The notes under the pieces are model-generated. The model made no database searches. It saw only the letters and a program-made list of their open reading frames with translations, and was not told the origin of the DNA. A stretch of DNA of 64,000 nt from Bugulina stolonifera (lineage: Eukaryota > Bryozoa > Gymnolaemata > Cheilostomatida > Bugulidae), in NCBI GenBank assembly GCA_935421135.1, contig OW285189.1, forward strand, positions 16,389,072-16,453,071. The letters are read 5' to 3'. Both the position numbers and the translations under genes were made by a program. Positions 1-11,570 of this stretch are shown here, in pieces. The first letter of the stretch is position 1. Every line of letters starts with the position of its first letter.

Positions 1-4
1 TTCT

Positions 5-859
5 TTAATTCAAAGTCACTTCAGAAGTTTTAGGCAAGGGGTGCTTCTGTAGTTTCACTTTCCACATTGAAAGTACAACTAGAGGGTCATTCAACACCAT
101 AGTAAGTACATTGATGGCTTCCGTTATATAGTGATCCCTCTCCTTGTGTGTTCTCTTCAGCAGAGCTTTAATATTTCCAAAGTGCCATGACGAATGACTT
201 CTAGTCACAAAGTCATCATAATAGGTCTCAGTTAAATGGTCTACCCAAAGAGTAGAGTAGTAGGTGTAGCTCTCAGCACCCTGATTATGAAATTCGTGTG
301 AAAACTCCACTTTACCTATCATTGATAGACGAGCTCTCATGATTTTTTCACAACGAGCCTGACCATAGTTTGCATACTCCAGAGCCACCTTCTGCAGTTC
401 TTTGACATAAGGAGATTCTGAAGGATCATGATGATCTGAATCCACCACTGCCAACTCTTGCAACAACATAAGATGTATGTTAGCGCCTATTGTAAATAAG
501 TCAAATATAGAATCAGCGTACTCCTCTTGCCTCAGCTGTGAAACTAGTGGAATAACAGTATCTTCAACCTTGGCCTTCAAAAGGTCATGTAGTACTTTCT
601 TTGAGAAGCGGTCATGGCACTTAAAGCGTATGTAGGCATTTTTCATCCATTTGATGATGTAGTTTAGAGTACCGATTACTGTGTGGACGATGACCTCGGA
701 TATATGTTGCTTTGTAATACTCTATATTTTATTTTCATGGTAGATAGGGCGATCTTGCAGTATGTCTTTGAATACTGAGATGCCTTTACCCTTTAGCAAA
801 GCCAATGTAAAGTCAGATGCCACATTCCGTTCAATGTGTTGTTCTGAACTTGTGTCCAT
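5..859 (-). CDS. Possible Cry delta-endotoxin N-domain-like protein
   Basis: An open frame covers 5-646 (213 residues from its first Met, stop at 5-7) and continues upstream in frame. It is all-helical in character. The segment with GANIHLMLLQE followed by about 25 residues to an aromatic/Cys/Arg-rich helix recalls helices 5-6 of the Cry delta-endotoxin N-terminal domain, a pore-forming helical bundle; this is pattern resemblance only. An upstream in-frame Met lies at 857-859. Read straight through, the frame is broken by TAG at 722-724. A 111-bp GT-AG intron (679-789, donor GTAAAG, acceptor CACACAG, phase 1) would remove the stop and give about 247 residues. No beta-rich domain II or III follows, so it would be a domain-I-only protein. 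Either an intact two-exon gene or a nonsense-bearing copy is possible. The family call is weak; the coding call is fair. Confidence 0.4.
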
Positions 860-2930
860 TTCTTCCACTTCCGCAATAGATATTTATGAAAGACAAAGGA
901 GAAGACAACTACTTAACTATAGCGTAATGCATATTGTGTAGTTTATAGACAAAGTGGCCTAGCAACTGTTTTAAAAAAAACTTATTTGCTGTTGCTCTTT
1001 TACTGTCTTGCCTCACGCCCTGTCTCCTTGCTCTTACTTTTACGTTGGTTCCTTTTTTGCCATCTCAACAGTATTTTCTACCCGATACCCAGTGCTGGTC
1101 CCTACTACTTCTACAGGTTTTTTTTTGCGATAAATTTATGTTTAGCATACTGCTGCCTAATAGTCAAATTAATTAGGGCATCTCATATGTGTAACCAATT
1201 TTTTTAGTTACAGTTAGGATTAATTACATGAAATTACCTATACAATGCGCAATATACAAATATGGTGTATTTTTAGCAGAAAATTTATCTTTGAGTGGAC
1301 CCTCCAGAACCACCTTATGTCAAAGAAATACATCATAATATAAAAAAATGGCCATACCCTCTAATATAATATACATGTATTTATGATATGAACTCACAGA
1401 TCCAGTAATGTAGCTTTGGAGAATCTCAAATAATAAGCAGGTTGACATAATAAAATTATCTCCCCTAGAATGCTAGCTAGCAGTCATGTGACAATATAAT
1501 AGCGAGTGATAAGTGAGTATTTTAAATGAGATAATTCTATGGTTGGCACGTGGGTGATAGAGTGCAAGATCTGAGGCTGAAATACTGTGGTTGACAAATG
1601 ACAGACCCAGCTGTTATTGTATCGATGGGCATGGAACCCAGGCTATCTACATGTAATAGTTCAATACTAACAACAGCTTGTATGTTGAAGGGCATGGAAC
1701 CCAGGCTACATAGTAATTAAATACTAACAGAGGTTAGTATGTTGAAGTGCAGGGAACCCAGGTTATGTACCAAGAGCCTAGTCTATTGCAAATGTATTCA
1801 ATACTCAATACACTATTAATATACATGTAACTAATATACATGTAGGGCTACAATATGTGCACTGAAGGCCACCTTTGCTTTTATACGACGTTAGCAAGAT
1901 ATCAAATGCTGCTTGACTTGACATGACTTGACTGACATAATTTCGTTGAAATGCATTGGCAGATTCAGTGGAAATGACTTCACTGAAAAATTCTAGACTG
2001 AAATAACATAACTGACTAAAGTGTAGATATTACCTGCCATCTTATTCCTTGATCTTTAAACAGCACCCCATCAGCCTGGTCTTCTTTCTTTGTCTAATAA
2101 CCTGTTGAAACTGGTTCTAGACAGCTATTCCAGCTATACATTCCACTTAATTGCAGGTACATGGCTGTTATAGGCTTCAACTGCTTCTATGTGCTAGATA
2201 ACTGAATATCTGGTAGCCAGAGCTGTTTCGGCTCTGCTGGTAGCTGGCCTAGGAGTATACATTAACCGCTATTACTGTCAAGCTATACACATAAACAGCT
2301 TTATATGGAGATGTATCCTTGCATTATTCAAATAGCTGTCAGTTGCACAGAAAAGAAGATATTTTTTATCATGCAAATCTAGGCTGGAAATTGGGAGACT
2401 TAGCTGCATAATTTCAGGAGGTAAAACTACACTATTAATATTCCTACACAATAGAACAATTACCTGCAGCTGGTAATTAGCCTGAGTTCATAACAAAAAG
2501 CCACTTGGTGCGGGAGGGAAACCACATTGTTAAAGTTGGGAATTAAAAATATTGGATAATAGTAGAAAATTGATAATCTGCCACTACCTCATAAAAGTAG
2601 TACAATATTGCTTTTGTGTTGAATTCAAGTATTTGGTTCTGGTAAATATTTTTTGCATTGTGAGGTCTCAAAAGTTAAGAACTGAAGGAGAAGCTTGCAC
2701 TGACCAACAGTGAAAGGAAGGGCAGAGGAGACACACTCAACAAGAGACAATGGTCATTAACATAATCTCCATTGTTACTGCAACAGGCCCTTTAACCACA
2801 GTACAATAGGCTTCCAGACAGGTAGAGTGATTAAGTTATAGAATTAACTGGTAATCTATTAATCCATTGTATGGTAATGGATTAGTAGATATGTACCACC
2901 CAATACCAGAGAGTGATGTCTTACAGAAAG
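860..2930. other. Intergenic, no gene recognised
   Basis: No convincing coding frame on either strand. The stretch contains the repeat-family tail near 1336-1372 and the degenerate 60-bp tandem repeat at 1625-1770. The rest is AT-rich unique-looking sequence. Confidence 0.6.
1625..1770. repeat. Degenerate ~60-bp tandem repeat, 3 copies
   Basis: Three successive copies share the core GGCATGGAACCCAGGCTA and a trailing part containing AATACTAAC and TATGTTGAAG. Spacing is about 58-65 bp and the third copy is truncated. Confidence 0.75.
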
Positions 2931-2937
2931 TATAAAA
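2931..2937 (+). promoter_or_regulatory. TATA box of secreted-peptide gene
   Basis: TATAAAA lies 70-80 bp upstream of a donor site (GTGAGT at 3013). The implied non-coding first exon runs from about 2962 to 3012 and splices to 3503, 16 bp before the ATG at 3519. Confidence 0.6.
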
Positions 2938-3518
2938 CAGGGAACCATGTTTCAACTCTCTTCAGTTTAAAAGTGCTATAACAGACGACATTTCAACTTG
3001 GAGCAGATCTTAGTGAGTAATATTTATTTATAAAAATATGAATTTTGTCATTTTTGCTCTCTACACAAATTTGGTGCCAGCAATTTGAAAAATAACTAAA
3101 ATCTGATACATGATTGAGCTGTTAGTAATTGGCTTTATTGTATTGTGAATTATACACTTTAGATGACATTCAGTAGCTTGTAGTTGCCTAATTAATGAGT
3201 TAATTAGTTTCTTGGCATTTGGTTACTTTGCCATTACTCTCTATATACTAAATGATTATTATTTATTGCTTGATAATTCAGCAGTTGTTACAAGAAAAAA
3301 CCTAGTAGCAGTTACATACATATTTTGATCTACAGTGTACACATATCTGCAACCAAGCTAAGTTTTTGTAAAACTTGATTGCGCCCCACCTCTCTCCACC
3401 TCTCAATGGTTACATGCAATTTATAATTTTAAACTTGAATTATTTTACTGCTTATGCAATCATTCAATGACAAGAAAATATTATTCTCCTTCGTAATTTC
3501 AGACGAGAGGCAGTGAAC

Positions 3519-3842
3519 ATGAAGATCTCTGTAGTCTTATTGGTTCTGTGCATATCTCTGGTATGTGGAAGTCGCTTCCTTGGCTCCTATGATGATCACA
3601 AAGGGTTTGGTAAAACTGGCCAACACGGGGTAAACAGGTTTAGGTTCAGTGATGGATTTCTACCATTCCCAAACCCCACCTCTCTAGGAAACAGGAAGTC
3701 TGGTAGTCGTAAGAAGACTTCTCACCGTACTGGCAAGGGACCCAAAAGTGGAAGAGGGAGAGCTGTTGGTAGCAGAACATCAGGACTCGGTTTTCTCAAA
3801 CCATTCAATAGAGGAAGAGGCTCTTATAGCTTCTCATACTAA
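3519..3842 (+). CDS. Secreted basic Gly/Ser/Arg-rich peptide
   Basis: One coding exon encodes 107 residues. The start is the ATG at 3519; the upstream in-frame GTG at 3513 is not needed. Residues 1-17 form a signal peptide (MKISVVLLVLCISLVCG), so the product should be exported. The mature part has one Asp/His-containing stretch near residue 25, a Phe/Pro patch near 50, then a strongly basic Gly/Ser/Lys/Arg tail ending in Tyr-Ser-Phe-Ser-Tyr. It has no cysteines after the signal and no known domain. The coding exon begins with an acceptor at 3502, and a donor just after the stop (3848) with an acceptor at 4016 suggests a spliced 3' UTR ending near AATAAA at 4258-4263. A matrix, adhesive or antimicrobial role is conceivable from composition but not shown. 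Confidence 0.7.
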   Translation: MKISVVLLVLCISLVCGSRFLGSYDDHKGFGKTGQHGVNRFRFSDGFLPFPNPTSLGNRKSGSRKKTSHRTGKGPKSGRGRAVGSRTSGLGFLKPFNRGRGSYSFSY

Positions 3843-4257
3843 CATTGGTACGTAGTGATTGGATAATACTGTATTGAACAAACACAAACACACTGTGAAG
3901 TGATTGGTTCGCATTTAATGGTTGAAAAATTGTTGCCTAAATATTTAAGTCTGAATGTTTTGATTTTTGACTAATAGAAAAATGAAAAGTATTATATATG
4001 ACTTTGTTTATGACAGGAGTGGTGAAGGTGACTCAAAAGGCAGTCGTGTTACTATACATACATAACAACCAAGTCACTGCAAGCCTATTGATTCATCTAT
4101 TACACTAGTTAAGTATTTGCGATTTTTGCACTGTAACACATCTATACCTTAAACTGAATGTCTTTTTACATCCAATTTATTTTTATAATTAATCTCAAAC
4201 AAATGCAGTATTCATGTCTATCCATTACGTTTTATATGCCCATATGTTATATTTACT

Positions 4258-4263
4258 AATAAA
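4258..4263 (+). terminator. Polyadenylation signal
   Basis: AATAAA lies about 415 bp after the stop codon of the secreted basic peptide gene, within its proposed 3' UTR exon that starts at 4017. Confidence 0.5.
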
Positions 4264-4699
4264 TGCTATTAAAATATGAAATAATTCAGCCACATCTCTT
4301 TGCTGTGCAATTTTGATGGCTAAATGTCTAACATTGCAATAAACAGGAAAACTAAACTGCTCTTTAGTATTCAAACACATTCAAAGACTAAACATTAATC
4401 ATAATAATAATCAATGTCACATCATTGACAGAAAGTGTTGTCATTAATAAAAATAATATTTGACACAACTTACAAGATTATCCACATTTAATGTTCCACA
4501 TCATTCTACCTCAGTTACCATGTCTATGTATATGTATATATATAATATAGTAACAGTATAATAAATTGAATACCCTGTCACATAGATTTGCAAGTAAATA
4601 GAAAGACGATGGTCAGTCATTTCCTCAGAAGGAATGATTATGCATCTTTGCTGTTCAATTTACATGTACTTGATACTCATTTACCTGGTTGAGAAAGTT

Positions 4700-4830
4700 T
4701 TTTGACCGAATATTCATGTCAAAATGTTTTGGTTATTGATTGATAGAAAGATGATGATACAAACATGTGACCTTATTTGCTGCAGGAGCCATGGAAATGA
4801 GTCGTACCACAGAAATATGAATGTTATTGC
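4700..4830 (+). repeat. Diverged copy of the upstream 3'-UTR exon region
   Basis: The segment reading TGTTTTGGTTATTGATTGAT then AGAAAGATGA and a CTGCAG acceptor followed by GAGCCATGGAAATGA parallels 3955-4035 in order and spacing. It looks like a decayed duplicate of the 3' part of the preceding gene. No coding exon accompanies it. Confidence 0.35.
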
Positions 4831-5211
4831 AGAATAGAACCTGCACGTGCTTTTAGATGTCAAAATTATATAATGGTGTAAGGACTAAGGCTATTGGCTA
4901 AAGTAACTTCTATCAGCTTTTCTCAGTAAAGTTTTAGTATCACTGCCAGAATGGAAAGTGTAATAATTGTACTGATGCAACCGTTTGACAATAAGTATTA
5001 CCAAACACACTTGGCAAATCTACTTAATAACAACTCATTAATATGTTTTTGCGGGGAAAGATTTTATTTAGCTAAAAAAGTAAAAAAACTAATTAAGCAA
5101 GAAATGTAATATATTAAACTATTAAATAGCAAATGGGCATGAGGCACTGTTTTACTAATTGCTAATAACTTAAGCAAAAGAAAAGACAAGGCCAAGTGTT
5201 CCAGGCTTGGC

Positions 5212-5253
5212 GTCAGTTGACAGGTGTCAGTTGACAGGTGTCAGTTGACAGGT
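5212..5253. repeat. 14-bp tandem repeat, 3 copies
   Basis: Unit GTCAGTTGACAGGT occurs three times perfectly. It lies inside the probable 3' UTR exon of the minus-strand Gly/Tyr/Ser-rich peptide gene. Confidence 0.85.
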
Positions 5254-5551
5254 ATCAGGTAGCTGAAACAGAGTATGATTATTATAGTCACTATACAGAC
5301 ATTGGGCACCCTTTTCCATTGAGTTATTAGGAATGGTATATTTATATAAATAAGACATGAATTAGCTGTGTAATGCTTGTATGTGTATACAGGCTTACAA
5401 AGGTAGGCACATAATCAAGTTATTTTATTATTGATTGAAGTTTAGAAAATTGTGTGCCCGTGTTTTGCAGGAAGAATTGAGTGCGTGATATAGAAACTTG
5501 AAATTAGAAATGCCTAATTAAAGTTAAAATTGTGATACACTTACTTAGTAC

Positions 5552-5758
5552 TTAGTATCGTTTGGAGCTTCTCTTGTATCCAGAATATCCACTGTAGCTG
5601 TGGGATCCACCGTAGCTACTCTTGCCATAGCTTCTGCCGTGGTAGCTGCTAGGTCTGCCTCCATAACTTCTACTGTGGCTATAGCTGCTGTAGCTTTTAT
5701 AGCTGGAGGCAGCAGCTAGAGCAAGGCAGACAGCAAGGATGACAGCAATGACCTTCAT
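5552..5758 (-). CDS. Secreted Ser/Tyr/Gly-rich peptide
   Basis: A 68-residue protein. Residues 1-17 are a clear signal peptide (MKVIAVILAVCLALAAA). The mature 50 residues are almost only Ser, Tyr, Gly, Lys, Arg and His in SYGG, SYS and GRSYG motifs, with no cysteine. Such low-complexity secreted proteins are typical of structural, cuticular or adhesive materials in invertebrates; the specific role is unknown. The 5' leader is spliced: TATA box at 6039-6049, non-coding exon ending at 5968 (donor GTAAGT), acceptor at 5778, then 19 bp to the ATG. A donor 7 bp after the stop (GTAAGTG at 5538-5544), a possible acceptor near 5268 and an AATAAA complement at 5063-5068 suggest a spliced 3' UTR. The layout matches the gene at 11049. 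Confidence 0.8.
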   Translation of the reverse strand: MKVIAVILAVCLALAAASSYKSYSSYSHSRSYGGRPSSYHGRSYGKSSYGGSHSYSGYSGYKRSSKRY

Positions 5759-6038
5759 GTTGGAGATAGACTGAGTTCTACAAATTGAAAGAATAAATAT
5801 GAGGGTTTAATAGTGACAACATGATACACTGCTAAATTTAGAATTAGAATGGTCAAACAATGCATTATTGTAGCTAATTAACTGCACATTGTTTGACAAA
5901 CAAATTAAAATTCAACTTACTATTAAGCACTTTATCACTGAGAATAAGATTTTAAAACTGTACTTACCTTTTTCTCTTGGAAAATAAAAGTGATGATGTA
6001 GCTACAGGTTACAACTGATTATTCCTCTATACAACAAA

Positions 6039-6049
6039 CCTTTTATATA
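6039..6049 (-). promoter_or_regulatory. TATA box of Ser/Tyr/Gly-rich peptide gene
   Basis: On the minus strand this reads TATATAAAAGG, about 75 bp upstream of a strong donor (GTAAGT at 5962-5967) that closes a non-coding first exon. Confidence 0.7.
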
Positions 6050-6762
6050 CAAAGTTCTCCCACACTTTCAAATTGAACTCCTATAGAGTTTGGGTTCTTG
6101 GCATTAGACAGCGGAAATGAATAGTCAATTTCCAAAACTTTTAAAATTTATTGTCATCTTCGTCAGCAAAAACAATGGTGGGTACAGAGATAGAGGCTCT
6201 ATTTGAAGTCTTGCAAATCAAAGTTCATCAATTAAAACCGCTGAATCAACTAAGGCTTCTCCTGTTTTTATTTTTGTTGACAGCTGGCTAAGTCGTGTTT
6301 TAAAATACCTAATTATTATTAAATGGAATACTTAATGTTGTTTATCAAATACGTGTTGCTACCTGCAAGAAAGTATTTCTATCTCCTTAACTGCCAACCT
6401 CAATACAGGACACGTAGCCTATGCCTGTGTTATACCGTAGCATTAACCTGCATTCAGATTTATACAACAATATTATGTACATGTATATAAAAATGCCTAT
6501 TCTTGCAGGCTAAGGTGTTTGAACAACAATGATATTATTATAATACTTTAGAATTTATACAAACATCAATATATTATGCTGTTGTAAAAGAGCCGTGTTA
6601 AATATCTTCAAAGCTTGAGCAGATATATTACCAATGGAGATGAAAATATTTAGATAGCTATTTTATTTTTATAGTGTCTTTTAATCCTCTGGATATAACC
6701 TTAATTTTGCAAATAATTTCAAAATCTGTGTGCAGTTTATGCAAAGACAAATGCTTGTACAA

Positions 6763-7135
6763 GTATAAATGTAAGTACGGGTTCGGGTACAGGTACAAGT
6801 ACAGGTACAAGTACAGGTACAAGTACAGGTACAAGTACAGGTACAAGTACAGGTACAAGTACAGGTACAAGTACAGGTACAAGTACAGGTACAAGTACAG
6901 GTACAAGTACAGGTACAAGTACAGGTACAAGTACAGGTACAAGTACAGGTAAAAGTACAGGTACAAGTACAGGTACAAGTACAGGTACAAGTACAGGTAC
7001 AAGTACAGGTACAAGTACAGGTACAAGTACAGGTACAAGTACAGGTACAAGTACAGGTAAAATTACAGGTACAAATACAGCTACAATCAGAAACACATGT
7101 CCAGGTACAAGTATGAATACAAGTACAAGCACAAG
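6763..7135. repeat. 12-bp minisatellite (GGTACAAGTACA)n
   Basis: About 25 near-perfect 12-bp units occupy 6787-7060, with degenerate units at both ends. Because 12 is divisible by 3 and the unit has no stop codon in several frames, long artefactual frames appear on both strands (Tyr-Arg-Tyr-Lys, Val-Leu-Val-Pro and Leu-Tyr repeats). Confidence 0.95.
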
Positions 7136-7139
7136 TAGG

Positions 7140-10100
7140 TCTAGGCCAACAATGCTAGATTAAATTTGCTATACATAGTATTTACTAGTGGGGTATAACA
7201 GCCAATGGTGTTTTTTAATTTACAGTTTTGTATTAACCAATGAAATTTTGAACTTTCGTACTGTATACGTTGTACATGCATGCTGTTGGTAGGTTAACAG
7301 AATGAAATCTGCATACAATATTATTTAGTAGAATTAGTAATATGTTCTGCCTACAACTGTGCTAGGTGATCGGGTGCAGTAGAGGCATTGCATTCAAACC
7401 CCAAATCCCCTAACACCCCAAATATAGTAAGGTGGCCATAATGTTCAACAGTCAAGCTTCGTGCTGAGCTGGTGTAGTAGTAATGTGTTCTACCCGCTGT
7501 GCTAGGCGATTAGGTAACTTAGAGAGTCCTTGCATTCAAACCACATTTAGGAATGGGTATTCTGATGGACGTAAAATTGAGTCCCTGACTGCTCAAAGGA
7601 CAAATTTAAAAGTCTTTGCATAAAAACTAACATCACAAACAGTGTACATGTAAATGTAGATTATTATTCTTTTTGGAAATGTAGGGGCTGCATTATTTAT
7701 TTGTTTCATTGACAGGCAGCTACATATTATAATAAACCTTTTCCACAGCACTGGTTAATAGCTTAGAAAAGATTCAGAAACATATTTGGACTCAAAGTTG
7801 GTAACAAGGAATACAGAAAGTTAGCTCCGAGTAATCCAAATTAAGGTGTACTAGCACATCATGTAAAACTTCTGACACTTGAATACAAATCTGCGGAGAT
7901 ATTTTTATATTCGGAGAATAAATTAATACAGGTGTAACCCAAGTGCATCTTCATGAGGAAAATCTGCATAAATGTAGCAAAATATTTACCAACTTTCTAG
8001 CAACAAAACTAAAATTAATTATGTATGAATGCATAAAAATAGAGACAAATACCTTGTCGTTGCCAATTCTAAATTATTTATAACATAATTCACTGAGAAA
8101 ATGTAAAAAGTGGCAGTTTAAATTCAAAATTAATCTTAATCAGGTTATAACAAAGTTTGAACAATTATACTAGGCAAAACTTTATTTAGTGTGAGATGTA
8201 CAGCAAAGAGATTAAAATAGTTGCAATACGTCTTATCCAACTTTCATGTCAACTAACATAGATAGTTATATTCTAAACAAGGAACACTGGTAAACTTTGT
8301 AACTTAAATTTATTGACCTTGTTTTAGTCCAGCAAAAGCCATTTGTTTCAAGTGATCAAGTAATTCTATTTCTATGATGACGTTTCCTGAATTGTGGAAG
8401 TGATACTCTTACAAGACTTGTCTCTTCCAGATCAAATGATGACAGCAGGAGGAGTACATGAATAAGCAGAATCCGCTGCCAACAAATGTACATAAGTCAT
8501 GAGGATATTGATGGCAATCAATCATGTTTAGGCAATTTCCATGTAGTTTGTTTACCATAATTTTGCAGAAATATTAGAATTATTAATTCAGAGCTAAACA
8601 TAGATAGTTTGCTAGTATGGAGAAAGCATTAGTTTGATATTACAAATGCAACATTCAAAATTATTTTATTGTCCAATTGTCATGAGATAGGTCAGCTAAA
8701 TTTGATCCGGTCGGTCGCATGCATAGTATGATTTGATTGTTTATTCAGGTCATGTCGTATGTAAAATCAGTCGTGTGACAGCATGGTGCAGGTGACGAGA
8801 TGAATTTGGTCAGACGAGACAAGTCTGTGACAAGAATGGCCATGCAGTAAAATTGATCATCTGACAAAGCAATTCATGCTGCAGTTAATCATGTGGTGTG
8901 GTTACGTATGATCCAGTATTATTTCACATTAGTTAAACATACTTTGCTGTAAATATATGACATTGCTGAAGTATATTTCTGAGTTGAACTGATGAGGTGC
9001 CGAACACCTAAACAGTGCACTGTATGCAGATTGAGTATATAATATATACGAGATAAAATTGCATCGATGGCAAAAACTGCTGCGTTTTATTGGGTGGGCG
9101 TTTTAACTGAATACAAAACTACTAGTAATAAAATGGTTTTACATACTTTGGCTTTATTATAATTATATATCCAAGGTACATGTATATAATATATAGACAA
9201 TAATAGACGATATAAACAGTATGAACCTACTTACCGGCTGTTAAGAGATTTGTATCTTTTAGATAATATTTAAATAGACAATATTCAACATTAAATGCGC
9301 AAAATACTTATAGAATTTATTTTAGATTTCATGCACAATAGTAATATCCATATTTATCCAATAATAGGGCTGATACCATCCTTCAACCCATTTTTTAGTC
9401 TTAGGCTGTACATTGTACATAGATACGTCTTCATAGCAGAATTTAACTAACATTACTGTTGTTACAATTTTGTAATTATTATTCGTTTATAATTAATTAT
9501 TCATCAGATGCTCACTATTTTATTTATTTTAAATTTCAACTGCATGACTTGCATTTACATTTGAAAATTACCTTTGACCCGTCATCCCCTGCAGCTGCAA
9601 AGGTAAACAACAACAACTGATCTTTGCAGATTGGATGATTGTTTTTACTAATGAGATAGGCCTATACTTAACCACTGAAATTTGTGTGGTTCTAACACCA
9701 TTTGCTCTCCATGAAGCCGCAGAAAAATCACACTTACACCTTAGTGCAGTGTGCTGAATAAACTACTTTAGTAACTGATGTTTTGAAAATCGCTGCTTCA
9801 CCTGTATAGGATGACAAGGATGACTAAGCTGAGGGGAAGCTTAGCCACCTGGAGTAAGTTATTATGGCTTAAAAGCTGTGTTTCTGAAAGAGCACCTGTA
9901 CTTTAAACAGGTGCCCTGTCTCACCTAATAGAAGTGGTGCCAATGAGGAGCTAATTATAAAACTGTCTTGGAACTTTTTCATAAACTTCAGACAATAATA
10001 ATAGTTGCTTTTCACTTCCAGATGTAATGAAATAAGAGATTGTTTAGCAAACTCCTTACTAAAACAAAACAACTTTTAGCAAACACAAATTTCTTAAGAT

Positions 10101-10532
10101 TAAGGAAAATCTGGTGGAGATGGGAATCTGCGGGGGAGGGAGGAGATATGGCAAGTATGTTTCTGATATTCTACTCTGTTGAGAAAAAGAATCATTTGAT
10201 TTGTTTACAATGCTTTGGGTCTAAAACCAAATGTGGTTCTACATGTATTTTACTCAACCAAATACATTATGAATGGCTACTACTAATGAGCCCATTTGCT
10301 TAGTTCAAAGTGAAAACTGTCTCTATTGGTCAATACTCAGCAGTTATAGACTTTTTATCTGACAGCCTGAATTAATGCAGCTAATGAATATGCATCTAGG
10401 GATACGAATAATTTATATAACTAGATGAATTATTAAATATTTGGAAGTGAGTCACATAACCGATTAATATTCTCAGATGACCATATGTCGGATTTATAAA
10501 AAATATGGCTGACAATGGTGTTGACTAAAAGG
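7140..10532. other. Intergenic, no gene recognised
   Basis: No coding exon could be supported. A SINE-like repeat piece lies at 7420-7640. A stretch near 7750-7900 gives short peptide frames faintly like a reverse-transcriptase tail, too degraded to call. The rest is AT-rich. Confidence 0.55.
7426..7640. mobile_element. SINE-like interspersed repeat, diverged copy
   Basis: It carries ATAGTAAGGTGGCCATA, identical to 17 bp near 16567, then a GCTAGGCGATTAGGTAACTT stretch and a B-box-like GCATTCAAACC at 7532-7542. It ends in a TTTGCATAAAAACTAAC region as in related copies. A tRNA-derived short element is the best guess. Confidence 0.4.
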
Positions 10533-10540
10533 TATAAATA
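10533..10540 (+). promoter_or_regulatory. TATA box of Gly/Tyr-rich peptide gene
   Basis: TATAAATA lies about 80 bp upstream of the donor GTAAGT at 10620. The implied non-coding exon 1 (about 10565-10619) splices to 11034, 15 bp before the start codon. Confidence 0.7.
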
Positions 10541-11048
10541 AGATGCTACATCCAAGTTAAAATCAGTTTCATACTACAAGTCGACTGTGAAGTATCATTT
10601 CTACAGAGTCGAGTGTAAGGTAAGTTTAATCCACTAAAAGAAAGTATAATTTAGTATTTATTAAACTTAGTTGAAATTTGGTTGTTCAAAATAGTAAGAG
10701 ATAAGCTGAAGATTCAATTATCCTAAGTTTTTATTATTTTCATTGAAATTTATCAATTGCTCCATTGGTTTCAATATTGCTCTAATAATTTGAAACACAA
10801 AATGATAATTTATCCTATTCATCGCTATAAACTCCGCTATCACTCTAGCAGAGGATATTGTACATTTACATGCAAATTATAAAGTTGCACAATGTGACAT
10901 GCATGTCCTGTGCTGTGTATTATACATGTAGGCCTACATTGTACGCGCTTCTACAATGTGAAATGTACATTGTCATACACTGCAGACATACTATATCAAT
11001 GTGTTTCCATGATATATAAACCTCTATCTGCAGATACTAACTACGAAG

Positions 11049-11228
11049 ATGAAGGTATTTGTACTGCTCCTTGCTATTTGTCTTGCCCTGGTGTCAGCAT
11101 CTGGCTATGGCTATGGTAAGCACAGAGGATATGGAACTGGCAAGTACTACGGTGGCTACAACCGTAAAAGCTATGGCTATGGTCACAGACGCAGCTATGG
11201 CTACAAGAAAAGCTATGGCTACTACTAA
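11049..11228 (+). CDS. Secreted Gly/Tyr-rich basic peptide
   Basis: A short gene of 59 residues. Residues 1-17 (MKVFVLLLAICLALVSA) are a signal peptide very similar to that of the minus-strand peptide at 5552. The mature 42 residues are Gly-Tyr dipeptides spaced with Lys, Arg, His and Ser, with repeated SYGY and KSYGY units and a Tyr-Tyr end; there is no cysteine. The coding sequence sits in one internal exon (acceptor at 11033, donor GTGAGT at 11238, 9 bp after the stop). The 3' UTR exon begins at 11444 and has AATAAA at 11565-11570. Composition resembles silk, cuticle or adhesive Gly-Tyr proteins and some Gly-rich antimicrobial peptides. I cannot choose between these. Confidence 0.8.
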   Translation: MKVFVLLLAICLALVSASGYGYGKHRGYGTGKYYGGYNRKSYGYGHRRSYGYKKSYGYY

Positions 11229-11564
11229 TAAGAAAATGTGAGTATGATTCAAGTGTTCAGTTAGAAGAAGTTCTCAAATTACAAAATTTTTTTGAAATAG
11301 ATTTTAGCTTTTTGTATTGCTTTTTGTAGCTTTTGGTCAACTAAACTAGATACAGTATATGTTAACTTTTACAGATGGCCGTAAATTATGTGACTTGACT
11401 GGAAACTTATGCTACGTAATCCAATGTATTATTTATCTTTTAGGCTGGAAAGAGACTCTGAACTTATGACACAAAACTGGAAATCGACTTAGAAATTCAC
11501 CCCTAAAAGACTAAACACATTGAAGTTAATTTTGTTGTTGTTATGGTAATTTTTGTTACTAATT

Positions 11565-11570
11565 AATAAA
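11565..11570 (+). terminator. Polyadenylation signal
   Basis: AATAAA lies 121 bp into the proposed 3' UTR exon (11444 onward) of the Gly/Tyr-rich peptide gene. Confidence 0.65.

Noticed and set aside
6658..7132. Long Leu-Tyr, Tyr-Arg-Tyr-Lys and Val-Leu-Val-Pro open frames
   Set aside because: They are translations of the 12-bp minisatellite in different frames and on both strands; no signal peptide, splice logic or conserved domain.
7740..8100. Possible LINE reverse-transcriptase C-terminal relic
   Set aside because: A short stretch (LVNSLEKIQK) recalls such tails, but frames break repeatedly and nothing else aligns by eye.
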